Assembly: GCA_902651635.1 (NCBI GenBank)
Contig: CACRSC010000032.1
Location: 220,912 to 275,636, forward strand
Direction: 5' to 3'
From: Mastigamoeba balamuthi
Lineage: Eukaryota > Evosea > Mastigamoebida > Mastigamoebidae
DNA: 54,725 nucleotides
Below are positions 31,201-42,000 of this stretch, piece after piece; the stretch's first letter is position 1; each line of letters starts with the position of its first letter. The position numbers and the translations under genes were made by a program. The notes under the pieces are model-generated. The model was not told the origin of the DNA. It searched no databases and worked only from the letters and a program-made list of their open reading frames with translations.

Positions 31201-32254
31201 GCACAAGCTGCACCACCCCAACCTCCTCATGCTCATGGGCTACTGCGAGACGCCCTCCGAGCTCTACGTCGTCTGCGAGTACATGTCGGGCGGGTCGCTG
31301 CGCGAGTACCTCGCCAAGAACCGCGGGCAGCTGAGCGTCTACAGCCTCGTCGCCATGGCCTTTGACGTCGTCAAGGGCATCGCGTACCTCCACGCCTGCA
31401 GGCCCGCCATCGTCCACGGCTGCATCTCCACGCGCAGCCTCCTCGTCGACGACAAGCTCTGCACAAAGGTCTCGGACTTCTGGTACAGCAGCGTAGCCCT
31501 CGCGGCCCGTACCAAGTACTCCTCGGCTTCGTCTCCCTCGTCGTCGGCCTCGCACGTGGCGGCCCTGCGGAAGCAGCTCGAGTGGGTGGCCCCCGAGCTC
31601 GCCAGCGGTCTCGTCAGCCCCGCCACCGACGTCTGGGCCTTCGGCGTCGTCCTCTGGGAGCTCTTCCAGTGCAACGCCAAGCAGGCCGCCCTCCAGGCCG
31701 CCGCGGGCGACACGCTGTCGTCGTCGGACGACCCCACGGCCAGCAGGAGCTCGTCGAGCTCGGTCCCCATGAGCCACGTGGCCGCGCAGCATCCCGACCC
31801 CGACACGGGCTCAGCGCCCAAGGAGGTGGTGGAGCTGCTGGAGCGGTGCTGGGAGCCACAGCCCGACCAGCGGCCCACCATCTTCCAGGTGCTGCGCCTC
31901 TGGCCCTCCACCTTCGCCTCGGTGGGCCAGTTCGACCTGCCCTCGGACCTCAGCCAGGCCCAGGCCACCGACGACACCAGGACCTCGGGCTCGGCCCCGG
32001 ACGCGGTCCTCCCGGTGCTCATGATGTCGCACAGCGAGGAGCAGGCGACCCGGTCGCTGCACTTTGAGTTCAGGGCCCCGCAGCCGGAGCTGCCCTCGCC
32101 CCTCGACGCCTCGGGCCTCGGGACGCCGTCGATGGCGTCGCCGTGCTCGGCATCCGTAACCCCTGGGCTGCAGGCGCAGTGGACTCCAGGCCCGCGGCCA
32201 CCAGCCGAGGCCAGCGAGATCTCGGCGGAGTTAGGCACTCACGACCCTCTGTAG
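28284..32254 (+). CDS. Receptor pseudokinase with periplasmic-binding-like ectodomain
   Basis: A presumed ligand-sensing receptor whose kinase domain should not transfer phosphate. Exons 28284-29263 and 29329-32254 (65-nt intron, donor GTGGGC) give 1301 residues. A signal peptide (MHALALLSVLCLSATAAA) leads into an ectodomain with two regions resembling type 1 periplasmic-binding (ANF-receptor) folds, for example MFGPLSGSSL and VRVIAVVYDDTDADREFRDA. A transmembrane helix lies at about 862-886, then a TKL/RTK-like domain at about 903-1185. The glycine loop GKGRFG is intact, but the beta-3 Lys is Arg (VAIR, Arg929), HRD is HGC (1023-1025), the catalytic-loop Asn is Ser1030 and DFG is DFW (1043-1045). 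APE, DVWAFGVVLWE and the RPT motif remain, so the fold is kept. The Ser-rich tail is conserved in relics. It resembles the kinase-homology arrangement of receptor guanylyl cyclases, without a cyclase. Confidence 0.88.
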
Positions 32255-32615
32255 CCCACGGAACGATGAGCACAGGAGACTTGTGAATGTCGGCATGGAT
32301 CAACAACAACATACGATTTATGCGCATTGTACATTCATCGGCGAGTGGTGGGGCTGAGTTGGGTCTCCCTGGTCTCTCGGGCAGATGCCCAAATGCCCAG
32401 CAGAATGTGTGGATCAGGCAGACAGCACAGAACGAAGTGCCAACGTCCCGCTCAGAATGCTTGAGTGAGGTACCACTGTGAGATGTTGGACACAGAGGGC
32501 AGAAGAGGGGACAGGTGGGCACACGGGAGACCTCCTTGATAGCCCGCAACTCTTTGCATGGCGCCGCGGTCTGTGGCCATCACGCTGTGCTGGCCCTGCT
32601 GTGACGGCCGGTCTG

Positions 32616-33297
32616 TCACGCAACGTGCTTGGCGGTGCTGGCGGTGCCCGCTTCTGCAGCCAAGGGGGCCCTGAACTCGTGCTCCCAGGTGTCCTGTAGA
32701 GCAGCTCTCAGGTCTTCGCCCCCTCGCATCCACGGGCACCTGATCTCCATATCCGATAAGCGCGCCTGGAGGACCCGCTGCTGTAAGGAGAGTGTGTGCC
32801 TTCTCTGTGCTCACCAGGAAGCAGCCGATGGGACGCGTGACTCTGCCCAGGTGGACCCACACGGCAGTGGCCTCTGCGATGGCGTGCTGCAGGCTGTCGT
32901 GGCCGAGGGTCTCGCGGGCCACGACCAGCAGAGCTCTTGCGACGTGGCGCAGGAAGAGCATCAGCTGCTTGTGGAGCACCAAGACGTAATCGCAGAAGTG
33001 CTCAGGGACGGTGGTTTTCTTGTGGAGAAGCTGGGCGACACAGTTCAGGTAGAGGGTGCTCGACCACTCGCCCGCGAGGAGGGAGCTCCAGGTGACCTGG
33101 AACACGCCCTGCGCAGTGGGGTAGTCGCTCCACTGGGGCTCCATGCCCTCGAGTGGGTGGTACCTGGCCAGGACGCAGACAGAGCGCAGCACGTGGCCGT
33201 CCACGAGGGCCAGGGGGCTCTGCGACCCCAGGCGCATGTGCTGGCCACTCATCACCGTCACGGCATTGCCCCTCCACTTGCACCAGGGGTCTGCCAT
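32616..33297 (-). CDS. MADP-family protein, intact copy F
   Basis: Exons 33297-32815 and 32780-32616 join in phase 0 across a 34-nt intron (GTGAGC donor, TTACAG acceptor), giving 215 residues. N-terminus MADPWCKWRGNAVTVMSGQH, then LGSQSPLALVDGHVLRSVCV, VFQVTWSSLLAGEWSSTLYL and YVLVLHKQLMLFLRHVARAL. Exon 2 reads QRVLQARLSDMEIRC, then GEDLRAALQDTWEHEFRAPL. It lies away from the 14-18 kb array and converges on the receptor pseudokinase, with 361 bp between stop codons. This whole pair is duplicated, inverted, at 49.9-52.1 kb. Function unknown. Confidence 0.7.
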
Positions 33298-33823
33298 TGC
33301 CTCCGAAGCTCTGGATACAATTGTGCAGAGGGGTAGTTGAACTGCTTTCTGGGGCGACCCAGCAAAATAATCACGATTCTCGATCGAATCACAGCGACTC
33401 GTTAGAGGCCTAGGCCTATAAACAGCTTGGAGCCCGCGGCGCCGGTGTTGTGGCGAGGATTAATTTGCTGGGATAGCACAAATCTATGCATTAACGCCGA
33501 TCTACGGAATCTCGTCCACCTCGGGCAAAGCCCTCGGCCCGCCCTCGGGTTCATAACAGCCGGGGGGCCTTTGGGGCCTCGGTAAACGTGATTCCATTAT
33601 CGGCATCAATCAAGAGCTATTGCTCTAGCTTGTGTCCGACTGCTACCATGCCAGAAACAAGCTGCTGCCGAGGGGATACCATGCGATGCAATCCCCAATT
33701 GATTGAATCCCAGCCAAGAAGCAAACAGAAAAAGAGAGCAACGCGAGAGAGCAGCATCTTGCGCTTGGTATTTGTATGCCTGTGGTCCTTCCACTCGAGG
33801 GTGTCACTGCAGTTCTTCGCAGG
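33298..33823. other. Intergenic, possible 5' leader intron of the next gene
   Basis: CCTATAAACA at about 33415 resembles a TATA box. The sequence CAATTGATTGAATCC near 33698 followed by TTCTTCGCAG immediately before the ATG at 33824 looks like the end of a leader intron. Confidence 0.35.
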
Positions 33824-35005
33824 ATGCAGCAGAGCACTGAGGACGAGGGCTGCGCTGCCCAGGTCATCGCTGCCGCCACGCACCCGCGCCTGGGCCGCGA
33901 CAGCCCCGCCGCGCTGCTTCCCCAGGACCTCCTGGCTGCCATCGTGAAGCTGGCAGACGGCGAGCACTGCGCCTGCCCTGCATTCGACCACCTCAGCCGC
34001 CTCGCGGTTCGAATCCCGCAGCCCGCGGTTATTTGAAAGCCCTCGTCTGAGCTCAATTGCCGCCACTGCGCTGTGCCCAGTGGGAGATGCCCTGGGCCAG
34101 CCCGTTCCAGGCCTCTGCGGCACCGGAGGAGCACAGCGGAGGCCTGCTGCAGCGGCTGCGGGGGCTTGTGTGCAGTCGGGAGCAGCGCGAGGGCCCCGCG
34201 GAGGGCGGGAGGCCGTGCGAGGGCGTCTGCGTGCTCGTCGCGGTCCTCGCGCAGCTCCGCGGACTGCAGACGCAGCTGCAGCTGGCCAGCGACACCGAAG
34301 AGGTCAGTCGGGACCTGCGCGACGAGCGCCTGTGCGGGCAGAGCCTGCGGGTCCTCGTCGAGGAGGTCGGCACGCTCAGCGAGAGCTCCGCGGGGCTCCT
34401 GCGGGCCCTCTACCGCTCGCACCGCCGCACCCGCAGCCACCCGTGAGCATCCCCACCTCCCCAGCCCTCTTCCCGCTCTCCCATGTCTGTCGTATGCCGG
34501 CTGCTCAGATCGGCCGCGGCACGGGCAGTGTGTGCACTGCGATGCTCGACGAGTGCGCGCAGCAGCACGCGGAGACAGCGCGGGAGCTGGCGCTGCTGAT
34601 GCTGCGGTTCATTCGTTACAGCGAGGAGCGCCTCTGCAGAGTCTCCCGCATCGGTACCTCCGCGGCCTCTGCGTGCAGGGCGGACTGACAGCCTCCACTG
34701 CCCCGCACACAGTGGCCCCGGGGATGCCGGAGGAAGCCATTGCAGAGCATGTGCGGCAACGCCTGTCGCTGCTGGCGCTGATGTACCGTACGGACGCCAC
34801 GCTCGGCACTCACGCAACTGCGCTCGTTGTATGCCGGGGCGAGGGCCAACTCTCACGGGACGGGCGCCTCGTGGCCACCGCAGATGACTACGACTTGTGG
34901 GAGATGGAGCGCATAAGCCCGTTGGCGACGATCTGGGAGGCGGAGCTGAGCGACCTCGGGGCCCTCGAGAGCAGCGTCGAGCTGCTTCAACGCCAGCTCA
35001 AATAG
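33824..35005 (+). CDS. Unrecognised helical protein, four exons
   Basis: Exons 33824-34006, 34081-34442, 34529-34653 and 34713-35005 close in phase to 320 residues. Donors are GTTCGA, GTGAGC and GTACCT. The start MQQSTEDEGCAAQVIAAATH follows directly on a CAG acceptor-like site, so an upstream exon could exist; the frame is also open to an ATG at 33776. The protein is rich in Leu, Glu and Arg with long helices (VCVLVAVLAQLRGLQTQLQL, TAMLDECAQQHAETARELAL) and ends LESSVELLQRQLK, consistent with a coiled-coil subunit of a larger complex. No signal peptide or membrane span. I do not recognise the family. Confidence 0.7.
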
Positions 35006-35279
35006 CCCCAGCCATGCGCGCTTGGCCGCCTGAGCAGGTCTCGCGGGCAGCTCACTCACCGTACTTCAGTGGGCTAGACGGTTCAAGGCCGTCCATGAGG
35101 AGACGGACGAGGGAACCTTCACATTACTGCTGTCATCCTGTCGAACTGCCACATGCAGTTCCTTTCTGTTACATTGAGCTGCAGGCTTGAGCTAATCATG
35201 GGTGACCGTGGGCTCCAGTCTGTTGAACGTGTCCGACATTGTCCCAGCCCACCGTCCTTGCCGGCTGCAGGAGCGACCC
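35006..35279. other. Intergenic
   Basis: Short 3' flank of the four-exon gene; no coding pattern seen before the pseudokinase relic begins. Confidence 0.35.
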
Positions 35280-35615
35280 CAGGCACTGCGCCTGCAGCCC
35301 CGGGGTCACCGCGGCCGAGCACGGCGACGCCATCGACGGCGTTTCGAGGCCCGAGGCGTCGAGGGGCGAGGGCAGCTCCGGCTGCGGGGCCCTGAACTCA
35401 AAGTGCAGCGACCGCGTGGCCTGCTCCTCGCTGTGCGACATCATGAGCACCGGGAGGACCGTGTCCACGTGCGTCACTCCCGCTTGCCTCATTGCCCAAC
35501 GAAACTCACTTTTCCCCACAAGGACAGAAATGAGTTGGTGAGAAGCGAACTCCCACCGGATGAGCGACCCGCTGCCGCTGGCCGAAGTTGGCAGGGGCAC
35601 GTTCTCCTGAAACAA
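35280..35615 (-). pseudogene. Internally deleted receptor pseudokinase relic
   Basis: Read on the minus strand it begins FQENVPLPTSASGSGSLIR, which matches the end of exon 1 of the intact receptor (FQEHVPLPKVANGPLIR), runs a short way into the intron, then jumps to VLPVLMMSHSEEQATRSLHF of the C-terminal tail. The deletion removes about 2.7 kb: most of the ectodomain, the membrane span and the kinase domain. What remains is very similar to the parent, so the event is fairly recent. Confidence 0.8.
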
Positions 35616-36016
35616 TCATTGTATCACACGGCAGTGGCTCAATGACCCCGGTGGGCGATGCGTCCCCTCGCCATTAAAATGCTCTGCGTCCTAGCTCCAT
35701 TGGCTATCTCTCGCCCCCCGCATGTTTGTTGTGGCCATTCACCTCCCAGTGGAGTTGAACACAGGGCATAGGAAGAATAGGGTTGCATCTGATTAGGCCT
35801 CCAACCACTCATCCCGATTGACACACTGCGCCTCACAAGTTGCTCACCCAAGTACTAATGAAGGGAATGAAGACTGAGTGCCCGGCCACTGTGGGCTGGC
35901 GTGCTCTGCTGTGTGGTCCTGTTGCTGGTGCGTGTGGTGGCTGTGTGGGTGCGCGTTTTGTCCATGGGGGGAGTGCAGGGGAGTGAGCGGCTCAGGAGAC
36001 GCCTTCTCTCTGCCGA
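35616..36016. other. Intergenic, 3' side of the giant surface-protein gene
   Basis: No coding pattern. The last 130 bp before 36017 should hold the 3' end of the minus-strand giant gene's transcript. Confidence 0.4.
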
Positions 36017-39000
36017 CTACTTGTCCAGCAGCGACCGCGTCTGCGAGTCCTGGAAGAACTCAGCGGCGGGCTGGCCCAGCACCGCCTCGCCCGCCACCAC
36101 CTCCCTCGGGCCCTCCTCCTCCATCGCAGCCGCCTCCACAGCCCCGGCGTCGTCCTCTGCTCCCGCCGGTGCCTCGCCGGCGGCGGGGGGCAGCGACTTG
36201 CGGGGGCCGACGACCAGCTCGGGGGCGCCCTCGTCGTCGTCAAAGTCGCCGTCGGCCGCGTTGATGAGCGAGTAGCTGCCGCGGGCGTCGCGCGGCCTGC
36301 GGAGCAGGCGGGCCAGGTAGCCCCTGCGCTTGAGGTACACGACGGCCACGGCGGCGGCGGCGGCCAGCGCGGCGAGCACAAAGACGAGCGTCACGGCGAC
36401 GGCGACGGCCGAGCTCTTGGTGCAGGCCGGGTACGACTTGTAGCCCGCGGCGCAGCGGTCGCAGACGGCGCCGGCGTAGTTGCGCGGGCACCTGCACTGC
36501 TGGGCGGCCTCGGACCAGGCGCCGCCGTTCCTGCAGCGCGAGCAGGCGGGCCAGTCGTAGTAGCCCGCGGCGCAGCTCTTGCAGAAGGCGCCGGCGTAGC
36601 CCGCGTAGCAGGCGCAGCCCGCGCGGCCCGTCGACTTGTTGACGGTGCAGGCGCCCAGGGGCACGCAGCTGCCGCTCCTGCGGTTGCAGCCGCACGTGTC
36701 CTGCTCGCACGCCGTCGCCGGCACGCAGCGCATGCGGCCCGCGGCGCCCGCGTCCCAGTAGCCGTCGTCGCAGACGCCGCAGTCCATGCCCGCGTAGCCC
36801 ACGTCGCAGTCGCACGCCCCCGCGCTGTGGTTCCCGTGCGCGTTGCACGCGCTGTCGAACGTCTGGTACACGTTGGTCGACACGTACAGCGCCGCGCTGC
36901 CCCCGGCGCCCCCGAGCACCCCCGCCCGCAGCCGCAGCCGGTACGTCGCCGAGTCCCGGATCAGCGCCCCCGCGAACCGCACGTCGAACATCGCGCCCTG
37001 CCCGCGCTGGTGCTCCACGCACGCCGCCGGCGCCACCACGTCGGCCTCGCCGCTGCCGCTGCCCTGCAGGAAGAACGCTCGGCACACGGCCGCAGCGCTG
37101 CTGCTGCTGCTGCTGCTGCTGCTGTCTGCCGCGCTCCCGCTGTCGACGGCGTAGACGGGCTCGCTGAAGGTGACCCAGAGCACGAGGTCCACGCGCGGGT
37201 CGACGCTGGCCGAGCCCGCGGGGAACACGTCGGCCACGTAGGGCGCGCCGCCCTCGGGCAGCAGCTGCAGCTCGTAGGCGAAGGGGTAGCAGAGCGGGGC
37301 CAGCGGGTCCACGGGCACCACCGGCGCCGTCACGTTGCCCTGCGCGATCGTCAGCGTGTGGCGCCCGGGCGTCACGCGCGCGGAGGCCTTGGCCGCGAGG
37401 CTCGTGCCCCAGGGCGCGTCCAGCGTGCTGCGCCACACGCCCGCCGCCACGGCCCGCGTGCGGTTCTGGGGCCCCGTCTGCCGCGTGACGTCGAGGCCGA
37501 ACGCCGTCACGAGCGCGTGGAAGCCGTAGTCGACGAGCAGCACCGACGCGCGGTCCACGTCGACCGTCACGCTGTAGGCCGCGCCGCGCGCGATGAGCTG
37601 CGGCACGTCGGCGGTGCTCCACGCGCTCTGGTGCGCCTCGGCCACGACGCCCGCGCCGCCCGCGGCCGCCGCCTGCCGCACGCTGCGCGCGGGGTACTCG
37701 CGCCCGGCGGCCGTCGCGGGGCACACGAGCTGCTGGCGCGCCCGCACGAGCGGCTCCACGAGCACCTGCAGCGCGAACCGCGGGCACATGGCCGACGCGG
37801 GCAGCAGCGGGTAGTCGACGACCACCGCGTACTGCACGGGGCGCCCGCTGCGCTGCGGGCTCACCGCCCACACGGCCGCGTGCTGGCGCGGGCTCGACGA
37901 CGACGACGAGGCCACGACGTCGCGCCCCGTGTTGGTGTCCACCAGCCGCACGCGCAGCGGCGACCGCGACGTCGTGGCCGACGGCGTGCTGGCGAAGACG
38001 CTGACGGCGCTGTCCTCCACGAGCGTCAGGACCATCTCGTCGCTGCTGCGCCCGCGGGGTATCGCCAGCGCCTCTGCGTACATGCGCAGCGAGCCGCTGC
38101 CCGTCAGGGGCCCGCCGTAGAGCACGCTGCCGCCGTCGGCGCGGTTCAGGTCCCACGGCACGACGCCCAGCATCGAGCACTCGCCGCCCGCAGAGTTGTT
38201 GCGCGACAGCATCAGCGACACGCTGTAGGGCGTGCAGCGCGCCAGCGTCGCGCTCGAGAACGGCGCGGGCGACCGCGGGGCGCTGACGACGAGCGTGTGG
38301 TCGCCCGCGGGCAGAGACGTGAACAGCTCGTGCGTGTTGGCCGTCGTCGTGCCCGCCACGACCACGCCGTCTGCGCGCTTGACGCTCAGCGCCACGCGGC
38401 CGTAGAGGAAGTCGTAGCCCGTGCGCGCGAACAGCACCGCAGGCTTCTCTAGCTTCAGCGCCAGCGTCTTGCTCTGCAGGTGGGCCAACGCATTCCATCA
38501 GCACTGCAATGAAAGACACAAGACACAAAGGGGACAGGGCTACGCACGTAGGGATCGGTGGCGAAGAGGTCTGCCCAGCTGATGGAGCGCGTGTTGCTCG
38601 TGTACGAGTAGTAGCCGTACTGGTCGGGGGCGATCGAGGGCGGCGGCGTCGTCTGGCACGTCTGGCCCCCGGGGATCGCCCGGGCGTCGGCCTCGGCGTC
38701 AAAGACGCCCGCGATGGCCAGCTCCACGGCGACGGGGACGCCGACGGCCGGCGACGGCACAAACGGCGACGACTGGCGCAGCGCGACGCCCAGCGAGTAG
38801 GCGCCGGCGTCGAGCCTCGCGTAGACCTCGATGGCGTCCTGGCCGCCCGAGGTGGCGACCTTGGCGCCGGTCCTGTCGTAGACGGCGAGCTCGACGTCGC
38901 TGCCCGAGAGCGGCGTGCCGCCCGAGACCGTCGCCAGCGCGTGGACGAGCGACGAGCCGTAGAGCGTGAAGGCCGTGCGGTCCTCGCGCGAGCGGTGGCG

Positions 39001-42000
39001 CCAGAGCGAGTACGTGTCGGCGACGTGGACCCACGGCAGCCCCGAGGCGCCGGCGTTGCCGCCCTGCAGGTACGCGAGCGAGTCGAGCGAGCGCGGCAGG
39101 CGCGCCTGCTCGTTGGTGTAGCCGCTGCCCTGCGCGGCCACCGCGAGGCTGAACGAGAAGCGCGCGCAGCCCAGGACCATGTCGAGCGGCGCCGCGGGCT
39201 CGTAGGCGTAGAGCTCGTACTTGCCGGGCGTCAGGCCGCTGACCGCGAGGCTGTGCCTGTTGATCTCGGACGAGCCGTACCACCAGCGGTCCGCGCCGCC
39301 GCCGCTGCCGACGCCGCGCAGGCGCAGCGCCACGTGGCTCGTCGCAAAGTCCGACGTCGTCTGCGCGTAGACGTCTGCCGGCGCCGTCACGGCGAAGGGC
39401 ATCACGTACTCGCGCGCGGCGCCCTGGCGCTGCTGGAAGTAGAGCTCCTCGCCCGTGTGCGCGCTGAAGTACTCGTAGCCCGCGTCGCCGGGCAGCTGCG
39501 CGCCCTTGGGCACCTGCGGGGGCCAGTGGTCGCCGCCGGCCCTGCACGTCTCGGGCAGCGCCTCGGGGCGCACAGCAGCGACCTGCATGCGGTACGTCGG
39601 GCACTCGGGGAGGTCGGCGCTGGCGCGGTCCCAGACCCAGTACTGGACCTCGAGCGCGTAGCGGCCCGGCTGCAGGTCGGCGAGCAGCGTCTCCTCGGCG
39701 AAGATCTTGTTGCCGCCCGTCGCCACCGCGCGGCCCGTCGCCAGGTCGACGACGCGCAGGTCGATGTCCACGTCGTCGTTGGGCTCGACGTAGGCGCGGA
39801 AGACGCGGCGCTGCGCCAGCGTGAAGGGGATCGTGTCGGTCGAGCGCACAAAGGCCGTCAGCGGCACGCGCAGGTCCTGCTCGGCAAAGTGGATGAGGCC
39901 GTCGGGCTGCAGGAAGCGCTGGCTGTCGAACGTCACCGGCGGCGCGTGGCCCGTCAGCAGGCAGAACGTCGCGGGCTCGGCCACGTCGGGCAGCAGCCGC
40001 AGCAGGAAGTTGAACGCCGAGCACGCGTTGCGCACGGGCACCGGCGTGCCGGCCTGGACCGTGACGGCCAGCGTGTAGGACCCGGGCTCGAGCAGGCGCG
40101 AGATGTACTGCGAGTTGTACGAGACGTCGCCGACGGCCACGAGGCGCTGCTGCTGGTCCTGCGCCCCGTCGACCTGCTGGTAGAGCTCCAGGCCCAGCGC
40201 GGTCAGCGGGAAGTCCGAGAGGACGCCCGTGTAGAGCACGCCGCGCTCGGCGATGGCGAACGAGTACTGCGCCACGCGCTGGTCGGGCCGCGCGCGGTCC
40301 CACCAGACGACAAACGAGGGGAACGACTGGTTCGAGCCCGTGGGGCCGAAGGTGTAGGGCATGACGATGTTGCCGAGGTTGGGCACGACGTCGCGCTGGG
40401 GCAGCCCCGCGCAGGGGTCGACCAGCGAGGACGTCGGGCGGATCGCGAGCTCGACGCCGGCCAGCACGCAGCCGTCGGCGGCGCCCTCGGGCGGCTGCAC
40501 CGTCAGGTTGTAGCGCCCGATCGGCAGCGTCGCGTAGACGTGGCGCGCGAGCGGCGCGACGACCTGGCCCGTCGTCTCGCTCTTGAGCGAGAAGCGCGTG
40601 CCGTCGGTGGCCAGCACGCGCAGCAGGCTCTCGCGGGCGGCCGTGAAGCCGACGTAGCCCGTGCCCGTCACCACAAAGTCGTCGTGTATGTGCACCTCGC
40701 CGGCGGCGCTCAGGTAGCCCGGCAGGTTCAGCGTCGCCGGCAGCTCGGCCGCGTCGGGGCAGTTGAAGAGCGTGCTCGTCGCGTTGGTCCAGCGCAGCGC
40801 CATCGTGAACTCGAACGGCGCGCAGGGCGCCAGCGAGGCGTTCTGCGGCGCGGCCTCGTAGATGTGCAGCGCGTAGCTGCCCGGGACCAGGATGCGCTCA
40901 AAGTAGTTGGTGTTGACGCTGTTCTCGCCGCTCGTGCAGCGCGTCGCCGTCTGCGGCACGAACCCGCCGGTCCGCGGGCACGCGTCGGGCGCCGACGTGC
41001 TGTTGCGCAGGCGCTCGAGCAGCAGGACGACCTGCCCCGTGCGGTACCGGAACGCCGCGCGCGCGCTCAGCACGGCCAGCTTGCCGGGCCTGTCGGCGAC
41101 CGTGAAGGTCGTGTTCCAGATGTACCGCCTGTTGATGACCGACGGCCGCTGAGACGGCTCCCACGCGACGGGCGCCGCGCTGAAGTTGGTCCCCGCGTCG
41201 TACGTGAAGTCCTCCGAGATGACCGCCCCGCGCGCAAACGGCGCCGGCAGCTTGCCCGTGCAGGCCTGCGGGCCCTTCCACGCGTCGACGGCGGCCAGCA
41301 CGTCGCGGACGCCCGTCACCGAGAGCTCCATCGAGAACGTGTCGCAGGCGGTGACGACGCTCTTGTCCCAGGCCCAGTAGCGCAGGCGCATGACGTAGCG
41401 CGCCGGGTTGGCCGCGGTGCCGCCGGGCAGCACGAGGTAGAGCGACTCGTCGCCGTAGAACGAGATGCGGTAGTCGACGACCTTGGTGGGCAGCCCCGTC
41501 ACGGCGTCGGCCTCGTAGAGCCAGAGGTCCACGTCGACGCGGTGCGGCTCGATGTAGGCGCGGAAGACACTCTGCTCGGCCAGCGCGAACTTGACGTCGG
41601 TGTAGGCGCTCGAGAGCTCGGCGTGGAACTCGCCCGAGAGGTGCACGCGGCCGCGCCAGCCGAGGTACGCCACCGTGTTGAGGTCGCGCGGCAGCGGGCG
41701 CGCCGTGCACGCGGCGGTGCTCCCCGAGTCGTCGACGGGCGCGCAGGCCGGGTAGCCCGCGTAGCCGCGCGCGCAGGCGTTGCAGTAGCTCGAGCCGCTG
41801 CTGGCGTAGCCCGCGTCGCAGGCGCAGACGACGTAGCCGAGGTTGTCGGTGCAGGTGCCGTGGCCCGAGCAGCTGGCGGGTCTGCAGATCTCGTTGGCGA
41901 CGCAGCTGAGCCCGGCGAGGTGGTAGCCGGCCTTGCACGACATGCAGTCGCTGCCGGCCCAGGGGTCGACGCAGCGGCAGTAGACGCACTGGCCCTCGGG

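Noticed and set aside
34003-34020. GGTTCGAATCC, resembling a tRNA T-loop/B-box
   Set aside because: No acceptor stem, D-arm or A-box at proper spacing; it coincides with the donor of a phase-consistent intron.
36240-38762. An 840-codon alternative frame on the minus strand
   Set aside because: Arg/Ala-rich out-of-frame reading of the giant gene's last exon; the in-frame product has the EGF repeats and membrane helix.
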